Positions 8,824 to 17,911 of a stretch of DNA of 52,049 nucleotides are shown here, one piece after another. Source of the stretch: an uncultured Planctomycetaceae bacterium. GTDB taxonomy: Bacteria > Planctomycetota > Planctomycetia > Pirellulales > Thermoguttaceae. Under the pieces are notes generated by a model that made no database searches, had not been told where the DNA came from, and was given only the letters and a program-made list of their open reading frames with translations. The DNA is taken from positions 1 through 52,049 of the forward strand of contig CAMJTU010000028.1 in NCBI GenBank assembly GCA_946408825.1, written 5' to 3'. Within the stretch, counting starts at the first letter, position 1, and each line of letters begins with the position of its first letter. The position numbers and the translations under genes are program-made.

Positions 8824-10245
8824 GTGTCGCTTGTTAAGGAGCGTCCGTTAGACACGCCCCAAGAAAATGAAAAAACCAACCTAATTTGGGAAAGTGAAGA
8901 GAGGCTTGACTTCGAGATGAAACGCGCTAAGACGATTTCTCCTATGTACCGCTGGGAATTGCTAATCCTTCTTTTCTTGGCGTATTTTTTCCATCAGTCG
9001 GATCGCGCAATCTACGGCATTGTCGCGACTTCAATTCAAGACGCCTTGGGTTTTTCGGACAGTCAGTTGTATTCGACGCGAACCGTAATGTTTACGTTGA
9101 TGGCGCTGATCGTTCCTTTTGCGGGCTATGTCGGGGATAGATTTAACAAAAAGAAACTTCTCATCGGATGTCTTCTCTGCTGGAGCGTCGCGACAATCTG
9201 TACCGGTTGCGTGACCGGTCTCATCGGGATGATTATTTTCAACAGCATCGGACTGGTAGTCGCCGAGGCGTTTTACGGACCGGCGTCAACGAGTTTAATC
9301 GCGTCGTACCACAAGGAAACGCGAGCAATCGCTCTTTCGGTTCACCAAACGGCTGTGTACCTGAGCGTCATTTTCAGCGGTTTTATCGCCGCGTGGATCT
9401 GCGAACATTTCGGCTGGCGCGGGACGTTCTGGACTTTCGGCGCGGCGAGCATCGTTATTGGAATCTTGCTTATTTTCCGACTGAAGGATCCTTCAACGGT
9501 TAAGTTTGCCGAGGGAACCGAGATTGACGTTCCCAAAACTGAGGAAAAACCGTCCGTCGTCGAATTTCTTAAGATGATCTTCCGCAATCCGTCCGCGCTG
9601 CTGTTGACCGTCGGCTTTACCGCAATCGTTTTCGTCAACAACGCGTATCTAAACGTCGTGCCGAAGTTTCTTCAAGAGAAGTTTAACTTGAGTCAGACGT
9701 CCGCCGGTTTTAACGGCATGTTTTGGCACCATATCGCCGCGTTTGGTTGCATCTATCTCGGCGGATGGCTCTCCGATCATATCGCGAAAACGCGTCCGAC
9801 TTACCGCCCTAAGCAGCAGTTCGTCGCGATGGCGCTCGGCGCGCCGGCGGTCGCCTTTATCGGTTCCGTCGGCTCTGTTTCCGCCGTTTACGCGCTTTTC
9901 TTCCTTATGGGCGCGTGTCGCGGTTTCTACGAATGCAACACTCACGCGTCCGTGTTCGAGACGATTCCGTCAAAATATCGTTCGACGACGGTTGGGTTTA
10001 TGATTTTCTTCGCGTTTATTATCGGCGCGTGGTCGAGTCAGATGGTCGGCGCTTTTGTCAAACAATTCGGGATAGATATGGGGTATAAATACTCGTTTAT
10101 CGTCCTCGGAATGACATGGATTGTCGGCGCGTTCTGCGTTGGGCTTGCCGCCTTCTGTACGTTCCGTAGAGATCGCGAACGTCGTATCGCGTTTGAAAAC
10201 GCCGCGATTGAAAAAGAAACCGAGGGAACGACGCTCGGCGAATGA
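8824..10245 (+). CDS. Major facilitator superfamily transporter
   Basis: A polytopic inner-membrane protein of 473 residues with about twelve hydrophobic segments. The family signature between helices 2 and 3 is GYVGDRFNKKKLL. The first helix carries a charged motif (HQSDRAIYGIV), as seen in MFS sugar-acid or organic-anion carriers, and a hydrophilic central loop around residues 225-250 separates the two six-helix halves. The GTG start at 8824 adds about 31 cytoplasmic residues; an in-frame ATG at 8917 would also keep every helix, and neither has a strong ribosome-binding site. The gene ends 55 bases before a secreted glycosidase-like gene on the same strand, so it probably imports a product released outside the cell; that link is inference and the substrate is unknown. 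Confidence 0.88.
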   Translation: MSLVKERPLDTPQENEKTNLIWESEERLDFEMKRAKTISPMYRWELLILLFLAYFFHQSDRAIYGIVATSIQDALGFSDSQLYSTRTVMFTLMALIVPFAGYVGDRFNKKKLLIGCLLCWSVATICTGCVTGLIGMIIFNSIGLVVAEAFYGPASTSLIASYHKETRAIALSVHQTAVYLSVIFSGFIAAWICEHFGWRGTFWTFGAASIVIGILLIFRLKDPSTVKFAEGTEIDVPKTEEKPSVVEFLKMIFRNPSALLLTVGFTAIVFVNNAYLNVVPKFLQEKFNLSQTSAGFNGMFWHHIAAFGCIYLGGWLSDHIAKTRPTYRPKQQFVAMALGAPAVAFIGSVGSVSAVYALFFLMGACRGFYECNTHASVFETIPSKYRSTTVGFMIFFAFIIGAWSSQMVGAFVKQFGIDMGYKYSFIVLGMTWIVGAFCVGLAAFCTFRRDRERRIAFENAAIEKETEGTTLGE

Positions 10246-10300
10246 GCGTGTTTGACGAGACGACCGACCTTGTTTTAACTACGCATATGAGGAAAAGACG

Positions 10301-12817
10301 ATGCAACGTATAGTGTTAGCGATTTTCGCCTGCGCAGCGTTTCTTTTCAACGTTTTCGGAGGCGATCTGGCGACTGCCGAAGAGAATCGTTTCACGGAAG
10401 AGACGGCTCAAAATCTTCTTCTTTCGGAGGATTTTTTTGATTCCTTTTACGGCGCCAACCTCGTCGAGCTGATTGATTTCAACGTCGAAAAGAACGTGCT
10501 GAAACTGCCTTTTAAGGATAAGCCAGAGCTTGATCGCGGCTATCTCGATCTCCCCTTTAAGACGGATTGCTCAAGGTTTTCCAACTACGAACTTCTCGTC
10601 GATGTGGACGATCCTTCGGCGATCGGTTCCGTCACGCTTTATTTTCACAGCGGGAACGGGTGGTATAGCATGACCGGCGAGACGACGCGTGGCGGAAACG
10701 GTCGCGTCGCTATTCTCTTTTCTTCTCGAGGCGCGAGGACGGAAGGCGAGCCCGGCGGTTTAGAGGAGGTCGATCTTGTTCGTTTTTCCTTTTGGCACGG
10801 GGGCGAGGCGAACGCAGCCGTTACGTTTCGCGCGTTTCGCGCGACGCGTTGCTCGTTTGCAGCGCTCGACGGATACGAAGGTTCTGACCTGAATTACATT
10901 AACCTGACGGCGAATCTCTTCTCGCGGTGCGGACTTCATTGCGAACGTCTAGACGTAAACGACGCGACTCATGACGTCCTCGGTTCCTATAAAGCCGTAA
11001 TCCTTGCGATTGGCGGCAAACTTTCCGACGAAACGATCGATTCGCTCTGCCAGTATGTTGACGACGGCGGTTTTCTCATCCTCTGCTATAACGCGCCGGA
11101 AAAGCTTCTCCGAAAGGTTGGCGTTAAGGTCAAAGGCTTTGTGAGTTGTAAACAGGAGAAAATCGAACTCGCGGGAATGAAAGTTCCTTCCGAGGTTCTT
11201 TCCGACGCCGAGAGAAACGACGCCGTTCTTCCCGAGTTTTTGCCGCAAAATTCGTGGAATCTTTTCGACGTCTCGCCAGACGAAGAGTTTCAATCGTCTC
11301 GAATTTCTCCTTTGATTGGCGGCAATAAAGCGCGAGCGTTGGCGCTGTGGCAGACGACGGACGGCAAGGCGACGAACTATCCGGCGATCGTTCTTAGTGG
11401 AAACGGGATGTACTGCTCTCACGTCCTTATGAGCGAAGGATTTGACGCGAAGAAAGCGCTCCTTACCGCTCTCGGATTCGAGATCTCTCCCGAAATCGCC
11501 CGAAGCGTCGTTCGTCGAGATTGGCTTTCTCTCTTTTCTATCGGAGCCGAACCATACGCCGACACGACAAGCGTTCGCGCCGGGACGTTAAAGCGTCTTA
11601 AGAAGGAACTTGCCGCGAAAGAGAAATCAATCGTCGACGTCGCGACGCTCCTTGCCGCCGGCGACAATAGCCCGAACCTTCTTGAACTCCGTCGACTTGA
11701 CGCGATTCTTCTCGAAATCAGATCGAAACTTGTCGACGAATTCTGCGCCGCTCAGCCGTCGCGTTCTGGCGAAGGTCGGCTCTGGTGGGAACATTCCGGT
11801 TGCGGAATCTGGCGCGGCGACTGGGATCGTTCTATGAAAGCGCTTGCCGACGCCGGTTTTAACGGCGTGATCCCCAATATGCTCTGGGGCGGCGCCGCGT
11901 ATTACGATAGTAAAGTTCTGCCCGTAGCTCCCGTCGTCGAACAATATGGCGATCAAATCAAGCAGGCGGTCGCCGCCGGTAAAAAATACGGAGTTGAGGT
12001 TCACGCTTGGATGGTTTGTTTCAACGCGTCGAATTCGCCGAAATGGTTCCTTGATAAGATGAGCGAGGAGGGCAGGCTCCAACGCGACTCGGCAGGCGAC
12101 GAGAAACCGTGGCTCTGTCCGTCTAATCCGTTAAATCGCGCGCTTCAAAAAGCGGCGCTTGAGGAGGTCGCGTTTAACTATGACGTCGACGGCGTTCATT
12201 TCGACTACATCCGTTTTCCCGACGACGATTCCTGTTTCTGCGACGGTTGTCGCGAACGTTTCGCCGCCGTGTATAAAGAGGCGACAGGTAAGGATATTCA
12301 AGGTGATTTCGTCCGGTTTGTTCGAAGAGACTCCGACGCAAGCAAAGCGTGGAAACAGTGGCGTTGCGATCAGATAACCGCGCTCGTTCGCGAGGTCAAC
12401 GAATCTTTGCGCGTGCGGCGTCCGGATATTCAAATCTCTGCCGCCGTCTTCCCGAATTATCCTGGCGTTAAAGACTCGATCGGACAAGATTGGGGAATGT
12501 GGGTTGACAAAGGCTGGCTGGATTTCGTCTGTCCGATGGACTACACGAGCGATCCCGGAGGTTTCAAGGGTTACGTCGAGCGTCAGCTTCCTTATGTCAA
12601 AGGAAAGGTTCCGATTTATCCCGGTATCGGCATGACCGCGACCGGCATTTCGATGACCCCCGAAGAGGTTATTCTTCAAGCGAAAATTGCGCGGGAAGCG
12701 GGCGCGCAGGGCTTCACGATTTTTAATTTAACCGAATCGACGGCGAAAGCGGCGCTTCCCGCGTTCAAGGCGGGCGTTAGCGCGGCGAAAACGGAACGCA
12801 TGCGAAGCGTTCGCTGA
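10301..12817 (+). CDS. Secreted GHL10/DUF187-type glycosyl hydrolase-like protein
   Basis: The 838-residue protein starts with a signal peptide (MQRIVLAIFACAAFLFNVFGG). Residues about 190-300 form an alpha/beta region (YKAVILAIGG...DDGGFLILCYN) like the glutamine-amidotransferase-like domains that often accompany hydrolases. From about residue 493 (LWWEHSGCGIWRGDW) to the end lies a TIM-barrel glycosyl-hydrolase-like 10 domain, with family features EVHAWMVCFNAS, VDGVHFDYIRFPDDD and FVCPMDYTSD. GHL10 members are linked to breakdown of bacterial or plant polysaccharide; the E. coli relative DigH acts on denuded peptidoglycan glycan. The start has GAGGAAAA upstream of ATG 10301. It follows the MFS gene closely and is closed by a strong terminator, so the two are likely co-transcribed. 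Confidence 0.88.
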   Translation: MQRIVLAIFACAAFLFNVFGGDLATAEENRFTEETAQNLLLSEDFFDSFYGANLVELIDFNVEKNVLKLPFKDKPELDRGYLDLPFKTDCSRFSNYELLVDVDDPSAIGSVTLYFHSGNGWYSMTGETTRGGNGRVAILFSSRGARTEGEPGGLEEVDLVRFSFWHGGEANAAVTFRAFRATRCSFAALDGYEGSDLNYINLTANLFSRCGLHCERLDVNDATHDVLGSYKAVILAIGGKLSDETIDSLCQYVDDGGFLILCYNAPEKLLRKVGVKVKGFVSCKQEKIELAGMKVPSEVLSDAERNDAVLPEFLPQNSWNLFDVSPDEEFQSSRISPLIGGNKARALALWQTTDGKATNYPAIVLSGNGMYCSHVLMSEGFDAKKALLTALGFEISPEIARSVVRRDWLSLFSIGAEPYADTTSVRAGTLKRLKKELAAKEKSIVDVATLLAAGDNSPNLLELRRLDAILLEIRSKLVDEFCAAQPSRSGEGRLWWEHSGCGIWRGDWDRSMKALADAGFNGVIPNMLWGGAAYYDSKVLPVAPVVEQYGDQIKQAVAAGKKYGVEVHAWMVCFNASNSPKWFLDKMSEEGRLQRDSAGDEKPWLCPSNPLNRALQKAALEEVAFNYDVDGVHFDYIRFPDDDSCFCDGCRERFAAVYKEATGKDIQGDFVRFVRRDSDASKAWKQWRCDQITALVREVNESLRVRRPDIQISAAVFPNYPGVKDSIGQDWGMWVDKGWLDFVCPMDYTSDPGGFKGYVERQLPYVKGKVPIYPGIGMTATGISMTPEEVILQAKIAREAGAQGFTIFNLTESTAKAALPAFKAGVSAAKTERMRSVR

Positions 12818-12840
12818 AGCCTTGGGATTTCGATAACGTG

Positions 12841-12882
12841 CGACGTCTGCGGCGTTTATAGCGTCGCAGACGTCGTTTTTTT
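12841..12882 (+). terminator. Intrinsic terminator
   Basis: CGACGTCTGCG at 12841-12851 pairs perfectly with CGCAGACGTCG at 12865-12875 around a 13-base loop and runs straight into seven T. It closes the MFS and GHL10 unit and separates it from the arabinose operon. Confidence 0.93.
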
Positions 12883-13044
12883 ATGGATTTCGCAAAAACG
12901 ATATTTTTTTGCGTTCTTTCTTGTTGACGACCGCGTTTTCTGAATTGAAAATATATTTCTAGCGTTCCCCCCCCGAGAGGCGGGAGACGCGAACGGTTAT
13001 AGTTCGAGTTTTCTCGTCTCATGAAGTTTCACAAGGATATTAAG

Positions 13045-14772
13045 ATGAACGACGTCGCGCTTGGAGAAAAGAAGTTTGCTATTGGCGTTGATTATGGAAC
13101 AAACAGCGTTCGCGCTTTGATCGTCGATCTTGCGGACGGAACCGAGGTCGCGACTTCGGTTGTAAATTATCCGACGGGCGATATGGGGATTATTCTCGAC
13201 CACAATCAGCCGACGCTCGCACGTCAGAGTCCTCGCGACTATGTCGACTGCTTCTGTCAGGCGGTACGCGAGGCGGTGGAACAGGCTCGCGACGCAAAGT
13301 CTGGGCCTTCCGGCGTCTTTACGCCTGAGCTTGTAGCGGGAATCGGCGTCGATTCGACCGGTTCTACGCCTCTTCCCGTCGACATAGACGGTATTCCGTT
13401 GGCGTTTCAGGAGAAATACTCCGACGTTCCCGCCGCGAACGCGTGGCTCTGGAAGGATCATACTTCGATTGAAGAAGCGGACGCGATCACAAAACGCGTT
13501 TACGAGCTTGGAAACGGGTATCTTGAACGTTGCGGCGGCGTCTACAGTTCCGAATGGTATTGGGCGAAGATTTGGCATTGTCAACGCGAAAATCCCGAAG
13601 TTTTCGACGCCGCTTATTCTTGGGTCGAACTTGCGGACTTTATTCCCGCGTATATCACGGGCAATACGAAGCCGGAGAAACTGCTTCGTGGGGTCTGTGG
13701 AGCGGGACATAAGGCGATGTGGGAGTCGCGGCACGGCGGTCTTCCGAGCGCCGAATTCCTCGCGTCCCTTGACGAACGACTCGTTCCGCTACGCGAGCGT
13801 TTCAATAACGAGGCGAAAACAGCGGATCAAGTCGCCGGTTTTCTGACGGAAGAGATCGCTCAAAAAACGGGGCTCGCGGCGGGGACGCCAGTCGCCGTCG
13901 GCGCGTTCGACTGCCATATGGGCGCAGTGGGCGCCGGCGTCTCCGCCGGTTCGCTCGTTAAGATCATGGGAACGAGCACGTGCGACGTTACGACGCTTCC
14001 GCTCGACGCGCCTCTTCAGACGATTCCCGGCGTTTGCGGGGTCGTTCCCGGTTCAGTACTTCCCGACTGTTACGGAATCGAGGCGGGACAGTCTGCAGTC
14101 GGCGATATTTTCCGTTGGTTTGAACGTTCTCTCGCGCCCGAACGTTATACTAAGACAGGTAAGACGCTGGTTGAGCTTGAAAAAGACGCCGCGCTTCTTT
14201 CGCCTGGTGAAAGCGGACTTTTGGCGCTTGATTGGAATAACGGCAACCGTTGTATTTTGGTCGACACGGCGCTTACCGGCGCTATAATAGGCTCGACGCT
14301 GAGTACGACGGCGGCGGAAACGTATCGCGCGCTTGTCGAAAGCACGGCGTACGGCGCTCGCGCGATCGTCGAGCGCCTTGAGGAATATGGCGTGGCGATC
14401 AACGAGGTCGTCGTTTGCGGTGGAATCGCGGAAAAGAGCCCTATGACGATGCAGATTTACGCCGACGTCCTCAATCGTCCTCTTAAGATCGCGAGAAGCG
14501 CTCAGACATGCGCTCTCGGCGCGTCTCTCTTTGGCGCAGTTGCCGGCGGCGCGTTCCGCTCGATTTACGACGCCCAGCGCAATTCGGTGGGATATAAGGA
14601 CTTGGTCTATCGTCCCAATTCCGCCGCCGCCGCCGCCGTTTACGAAAAACTCTTCCGCAACTATATGAAACTCCATAATTCGTTTGGAGTTAAAGGAACG
14701 AGTATCGAACTCTATCCCGTAATGAAAGAACTTATTGCGATTCGCGATTCCGTGCGCGAGTCGCGACGCTGA
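13045..14772 (+). CDS. araB: Ribulokinase
   Basis: AraB phosphorylates L-ribulose to L-ribulose 5-phosphate with ATP, the second step of L-arabinose use. This FGGY-family kinase is about 575 residues long (E. coli 566). The phosphate-binding N-terminal motif IGVDYGTNSVRALIVD, the substrate-region motifs GIGVDSTGSTPLPVD and NAWLWKDHTS, and the second-domain motifs GAFDCHMGAVGAG and VKIMGTSTCDV match ribulokinase rather than xylulokinase. ATG 13045 has AAGGA seven bases upstream and gives MNDVALGEKKFAIG; the ATG at 13021 lacks a good site. Gene order araB, symporter, araD, araA with araA last supports the assignment. No araC-type regulator is adjacent; the XylR-like gene at 26.2 kb is the nearest candidate regulator. 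Confidence 0.95.
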   Translation: MNDVALGEKKFAIGVDYGTNSVRALIVDLADGTEVATSVVNYPTGDMGIILDHNQPTLARQSPRDYVDCFCQAVREAVEQARDAKSGPSGVFTPELVAGIGVDSTGSTPLPVDIDGIPLAFQEKYSDVPAANAWLWKDHTSIEEADAITKRVYELGNGYLERCGGVYSSEWYWAKIWHCQRENPEVFDAAYSWVELADFIPAYITGNTKPEKLLRGVCGAGHKAMWESRHGGLPSAEFLASLDERLVPLRERFNNEAKTADQVAGFLTEEIAQKTGLAAGTPVAVGAFDCHMGAVGAGVSAGSLVKIMGTSTCDVTTLPLDAPLQTIPGVCGVVPGSVLPDCYGIEAGQSAVGDIFRWFERSLAPERYTKTGKTLVELEKDAALLSPGESGLLALDWNNGNRCILVDTALTGAIIGSTLSTTAAETYRALVESTAYGARAIVERLEEYGVAINEVVVCGGIAEKSPMTMQIYADVLNRPLKIARSAQTCALGASLFGAVAGGAFRSIYDAQRNSVGYKDLVYRPNSAAAAAVYEKLFRNYMKLHNSFGVKGTSIELYPVMKELIAIRDSVRESRR

Positions 14773-14787
14773 TATTATTCGTTTGTC

Positions 14788-14817
14788 TCGTCCGATCGCA
14801 ACGTCGCGGTCGGACGA
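14788..14817 (+). other. Intercistronic hairpin between araB and the symporter gene
   Basis: TCGTCCGATCGC at 14788-14799 pairs with GCGGTCGGACGA at 14806-14817 (one G-U pair) around a six-base loop. There is no following T run, so it looks more like an mRNA-processing or stabilising element than a full terminator. Confidence 0.5.
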
Positions 14818-14829
14818 TAGATATTATCC

Positions 14830-14868
14830 ATGACACAACTTCTAACGCTTGATTGGGTTTCTTCATGA
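14830..14868 (+). CDS. Possible 12-codon leader peptide overlapping the symporter start
   Basis: ATG at 14830 opens MTQLLTLDWVSS and stops at TGA 14866-14868, overlapping the symporter ATG at 14865 as ATGA. The symporter start has no clear ribosome-binding site of its own, so translational coupling through this short frame is possible. The frame is too short to judge by composition, so this may be chance. Confidence 0.2.
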   Translation: MTQLLTLDWVSS

Positions 14869-17057
14869 CTTTTATGACAAAATCTCTGCTTTTTGCCCAA
14901 ACGCTCGGCGCTTCGCTCGACGACTGGGATTGGGCGACGCTTGGGATATATTTCGCCCTTTTGCTCGGACTTGCTTGGTGGGTCGTCTCCCAGAAGAACG
15001 AGTCGTCGAAGGACTACTTTCTCGCCGGTAAAAAGGCGGGATGGCTGGTGATCGGCGCGTCTCTCTTCGCGTCGAACATTGGTTCGGAACACCTTGTCGG
15101 GCTTGCCGGGACGGGCGCGAGCGACGGGATGGCGATGGCGCATTACGAGCTCCATGCGTGGTGTCTTTTGGTTCTGGGCTGGATTATGGTGCCGTTCTAT
15201 GAAAGGAGCGGCATCTTTACGACTCCTGAGTTTCTTGAGAAACGTTATTCTCCTTCGGCTCGTTGGATTCTCTCGCTAATCAGCCTTGTCGCCTACGTAT
15301 TCACGAAAATTTCCGTTACGCTTTTCGCGGGCGGCATCGTTTTCAAGGCGTTGTTCCCGGTCGAATTCATCCCTGGAATCAGCAACTTCTGGGTCGGCGC
15401 GGTCGGCATGGTTTTGATTACGGGACTCTATACGATTCTTGGCGGTCTCCGCGCGGTTCTGTATACGGAACTGTTGCAGACGGTCGTCCTGCTGATCGGC
15501 GCGGCGAGCGTACTCTTCATCGGGCTTCATCACGTCGGCGGTTGGAACGAGCTTAAAAGCGTCGCGCAGGACGCCAGTCTGTACGGAGGCTACAAGATTG
15601 TTCTCAACGAAGAAGAGTTCGGCGACCCTGACGCGGAAGTCTTGCAGGAGACCCTGCCGGATGGGACAACTCGCGACCTTGTTCTTGTGAGTCCGAAGAT
15701 CGACGTTATCGGCGCCGGTAGAGACGACGAGGACGATGAGATTTCCGAAGAAGAGGGCGTTGAAGGAACAGAAGGGACGACTGAAACGAGCGTCGCCGAG
15801 ACTGACTCCGCTGATAACGCCGAGACCGTCGCCGAGAACAATGTCGAAGAAGCGGTCGCCGACGGTGAAGAAGAGGTCGACGTCGAAGAGTATATCGCAC
15901 ACACGAATCGAACGGGCAAATATCTTCTTCCTTCCGACCTTTCGAGAGAAGAACTTGATTCGATCAGAGGACGAATCGACGAAGATACTTGGAACACTTA
16001 TTTCGCCGAATTGATCGCCGAGCGTCCTACGATTGACGTTGTTGTTCCAAGCCGAGTTCGCGCGATGGCGGATTATTTCAACCTTTGGAAACCGAATTCC
16101 CATCCGAAATATCCTTGGTTTGGGTTGCTTTTCGGCGCGCCTGTCGTCGGTCTTTGGTATTGGTGTACCGACCAGTACATTGTGCAACGCACGTTAGCGG
16201 CGAAGGATCAGCGCGCCGCGCGTCGCGGAACAATTTTTGGCGCTTATCTTAAACTCACGCCGGTGTTTATATTTATCGTGCCTGGTATGATCGCATATGG
16301 TCTTGCCGTTCAGGGTAAGATCAATCCCGAGGTTCTTTTCGACGGCAACCAGGCTTTCCCGCTACTCGTTAAGGAAGTGCTTCCGATCGGTATGCGCGGT
16401 ATCGTTATCGGCGGTCTGCTTGCCGCGCTCATGAGCTCGCTGGCGTCCGTCTTCAATTCGTGCTCGACGCTCTTTACGATGGACGTCTATAAGAAGTTCG
16501 CCCCGAACGCGTCTGAAAAGCGGATGGTTTGGGTCGGCCGTCTCGCCACGGGCGTCATGGTTTTCCTCGGACTCCTCTGGATCCCGACGATCGCGCTCAT
16601 GAAAGGTTCGCTTTACAACTACCTCCAGAGCGTTCAGTCGTACATGGCTCCTCCGATTTTCGCCGTCTTCTTCATCGGCGTTTTCTCTCGTCGCGTCAAC
16701 GCCGCCGGGTGTCTTACTGCGCTAGTTGCTGGATTTGTTCTCGGTATGGCGCGACTGGGCTGCGAAATCCTCAACGAACTTATGCCCTTTATGGAAGGTT
16801 CGTTCCTTCGGTGGTTTGCGACGACCAGTTACACGTTCATGTGCATCTACCTGACGGTGATTTGCATCTTGCTCCTCTATGGCGTGAGTTTCCTGACGCC
16901 TAAGCCAACGCAGGAGCATCTCCAGGGGTTGACGTACGCGACAGCGACCGTCGAGCAGAAGGCGGAGACTCGCGCGAGTTGGAACTGGGTCGACGTCTTG
17001 GCGTCCTGTGGGCTTATCGCGATTATTGTCTGCATTTACGTCTACTTCATCGGTTGA
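14865..17057 (+). CDS. Sodium:solute symporter (SSS family) with a large acidic insertion
   Basis: A multi-helix SSS/SGLT-type Na+-coupled transporter of about 730 residues, probably importing L-arabinose given its place between araB and araD. Family features include KDYFLAGKKAGWLVIGASLFASNIGSEHLVGLAG near the N-terminus (helices 1-2), GGLRAVLYTELLQTVVLLIG, WYWCTDQYIVQRTLAAK and the ALMSSLASVFNSCSTLFTMD segment. Typical members are 500-600 residues; the excess is a hydrophilic stretch of about 150 residues after the helix ending near residue 225, with an Asp/Glu-rich core at roughly 284-344 (positions 15714-15896). The ORF can begin at TTG 14853, but ATG 14865 or 14874 is more likely. The hairpin upstream and the palindrome downstream flank it inside the operon. 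Confidence 0.92.
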   Translation: MTFMTKSLLFAQTLGASLDDWDWATLGIYFALLLGLAWWVVSQKNESSKDYFLAGKKAGWLVIGASLFASNIGSEHLVGLAGTGASDGMAMAHYELHAWCLLVLGWIMVPFYERSGIFTTPEFLEKRYSPSARWILSLISLVAYVFTKISVTLFAGGIVFKALFPVEFIPGISNFWVGAVGMVLITGLYTILGGLRAVLYTELLQTVVLLIGAASVLFIGLHHVGGWNELKSVAQDASLYGGYKIVLNEEEFGDPDAEVLQETLPDGTTRDLVLVSPKIDVIGAGRDDEDDEISEEEGVEGTEGTTETSVAETDSADNAETVAENNVEEAVADGEEEVDVEEYIAHTNRTGKYLLPSDLSREELDSIRGRIDEDTWNTYFAELIAERPTIDVVVPSRVRAMADYFNLWKPNSHPKYPWFGLLFGAPVVGLWYWCTDQYIVQRTLAAKDQRAARRGTIFGAYLKLTPVFIFIVPGMIAYGLAVQGKINPEVLFDGNQAFPLLVKEVLPIGMRGIVIGGLLAALMSSLASVFNSCSTLFTMDVYKKFAPNASEKRMVWVGRLATGVMVFLGLLWIPTIALMKGSLYNYLQSVQSYMAPPIFAVFFIGVFSRRVNAAGCLTALVAGFVLGMARLGCEILNELMPFMEGSFLRWFATTSYTFMCIYLTVICILLLYGVSFLTPKPTQEHLQGLTYATATVEQKAETRASWNWVDVLASCGLIAIIVCIYVYFIG

Positions 17058-17072
17058 CGGTCGCTTTTTCGA

Positions 17073-17098
17073 CGATTCTCTCCTCGAGGAGAGAATCG
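17073..17098 (+). other. Perfect 26-base palindrome between the symporter gene and araD
   Basis: Thirteen bases from 17073 are followed directly by their exact reverse complement (centre CTCGAG at 17083-17088). A run of seven T lies 12 bases further on. It can be a strong hairpin for partial termination or mRNA stabilisation, or a dimeric-protein operator inside the operon. Confidence 0.7.
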
Positions 17099-17169
17099 GT
17101 TTCTCGTTGGCTTTTTTTAAAAGACGGGCGCGGCCTAGCGTCGCGTTCGTCTTTTGACGACGGAGCGTT

Positions 17170-17868
17170 ATGAATCTTTCCGAACTGAAACAAGAAGTTT
17201 TCGACGCGAACCTCAAACTGGTTCATTACGGTCTCGTGCTTCACACGTGGGGCAACGCGAGCGGTATTGACCGAGAGAAGGGGCTCGTCGTCATCAAACC
17301 GTCGGGCGTTCCTTACGAAACAATGACGCCTGACGATATGGTCGTCCTTGAACTCGAGACCGGCAAGATTGTCGACGGCGTCTTGAAACCCTCGACTGAC
17401 GCGCCGACTCATCTTGCGATTTATCGCGCGTTCGAGCGTGTCGGCGGGGCGGTTCACACGCACTCGACCCACGCCGTCGCATGGGCGCAAGCTCAGCGCG
17501 ATATTCCTATCGTCGGCACGACGTGCGCCGATTATTTTTACCGTTCCATTCCCTGCTGCCGTTCGCTGACGCCCGAAGAGATTGAACGCGACTACGAAGG
17601 GGAGACGGGGAACGTAATCGTGGAGACGTTTCGCGAACGCGGGATCGATCCGATGGCGACCCCGGCGGCGCTGGCGCGCAATCACGGGCCGTTCTGCTGG
17701 GGCAAGTCGGCGCTCGACGCTGCGTTCAACGCTTCCGTTCTCGAAGAGTCGGCGAAAATGGCGTTTATGACCGCGCTTCTCAATCCTACGCTTCCCGTCG
17801 ACGAAGCGCTTATTGAGAAGCATTATTCGCGCAAGCACGGTCCGAACGCGTATTACGGTCAACGCTGA
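17170..17868 (+). CDS. araD: L-ribulose-5-phosphate 4-epimerase
   Basis: AraD interconverts L-ribulose 5-phosphate and D-xylulose 5-phosphate, feeding arabinose carbon into the pentose phosphate pathway. The 232-residue length fits (E. coli 231). The class II aldolase/adducin-fold zinc ligands are visible as His96 and His98 in VHTHSTHA and His172 in ARNHGPFCWG, with Asp77 in STDAPTHL matching E. coli Asp76. The KPSGVPYETMTPDDMVV and GNASG signatures also match. Start is ATG 17170, with a purine-rich GACGGAGCG upstream. It lies 112 bases after the symporter gene, across a strong palindrome, and 43 bases before araA, so it is an operon member. Confidence 0.96.
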   Translation: MNLSELKQEVFDANLKLVHYGLVLHTWGNASGIDREKGLVVIKPSGVPYETMTPDDMVVLELETGKIVDGVLKPSTDAPTHLAIYRAFERVGGAVHTHSTHAVAWAQAQRDIPIVGTTCADYFYRSIPCCRSLTPEEIERDYEGETGNVIVETFRERGIDPMATPAALARNHGPFCWGKSALDAAFNASVLEESAKMAFMTALLNPTLPVDEALIEKHYSRKHGPNAYYGQR

Positions 17869-17911
17869 CGTTTTTGACAATAACAACCGTCTGAATTACA
17901 GAGGTTTACAT

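Noticed and set aside
15276..16187. 303-codon minus-strand frame opposite the symporter
   Set aside because: It mirrors the acidic insertion of the symporter and shows no start signal or family features.
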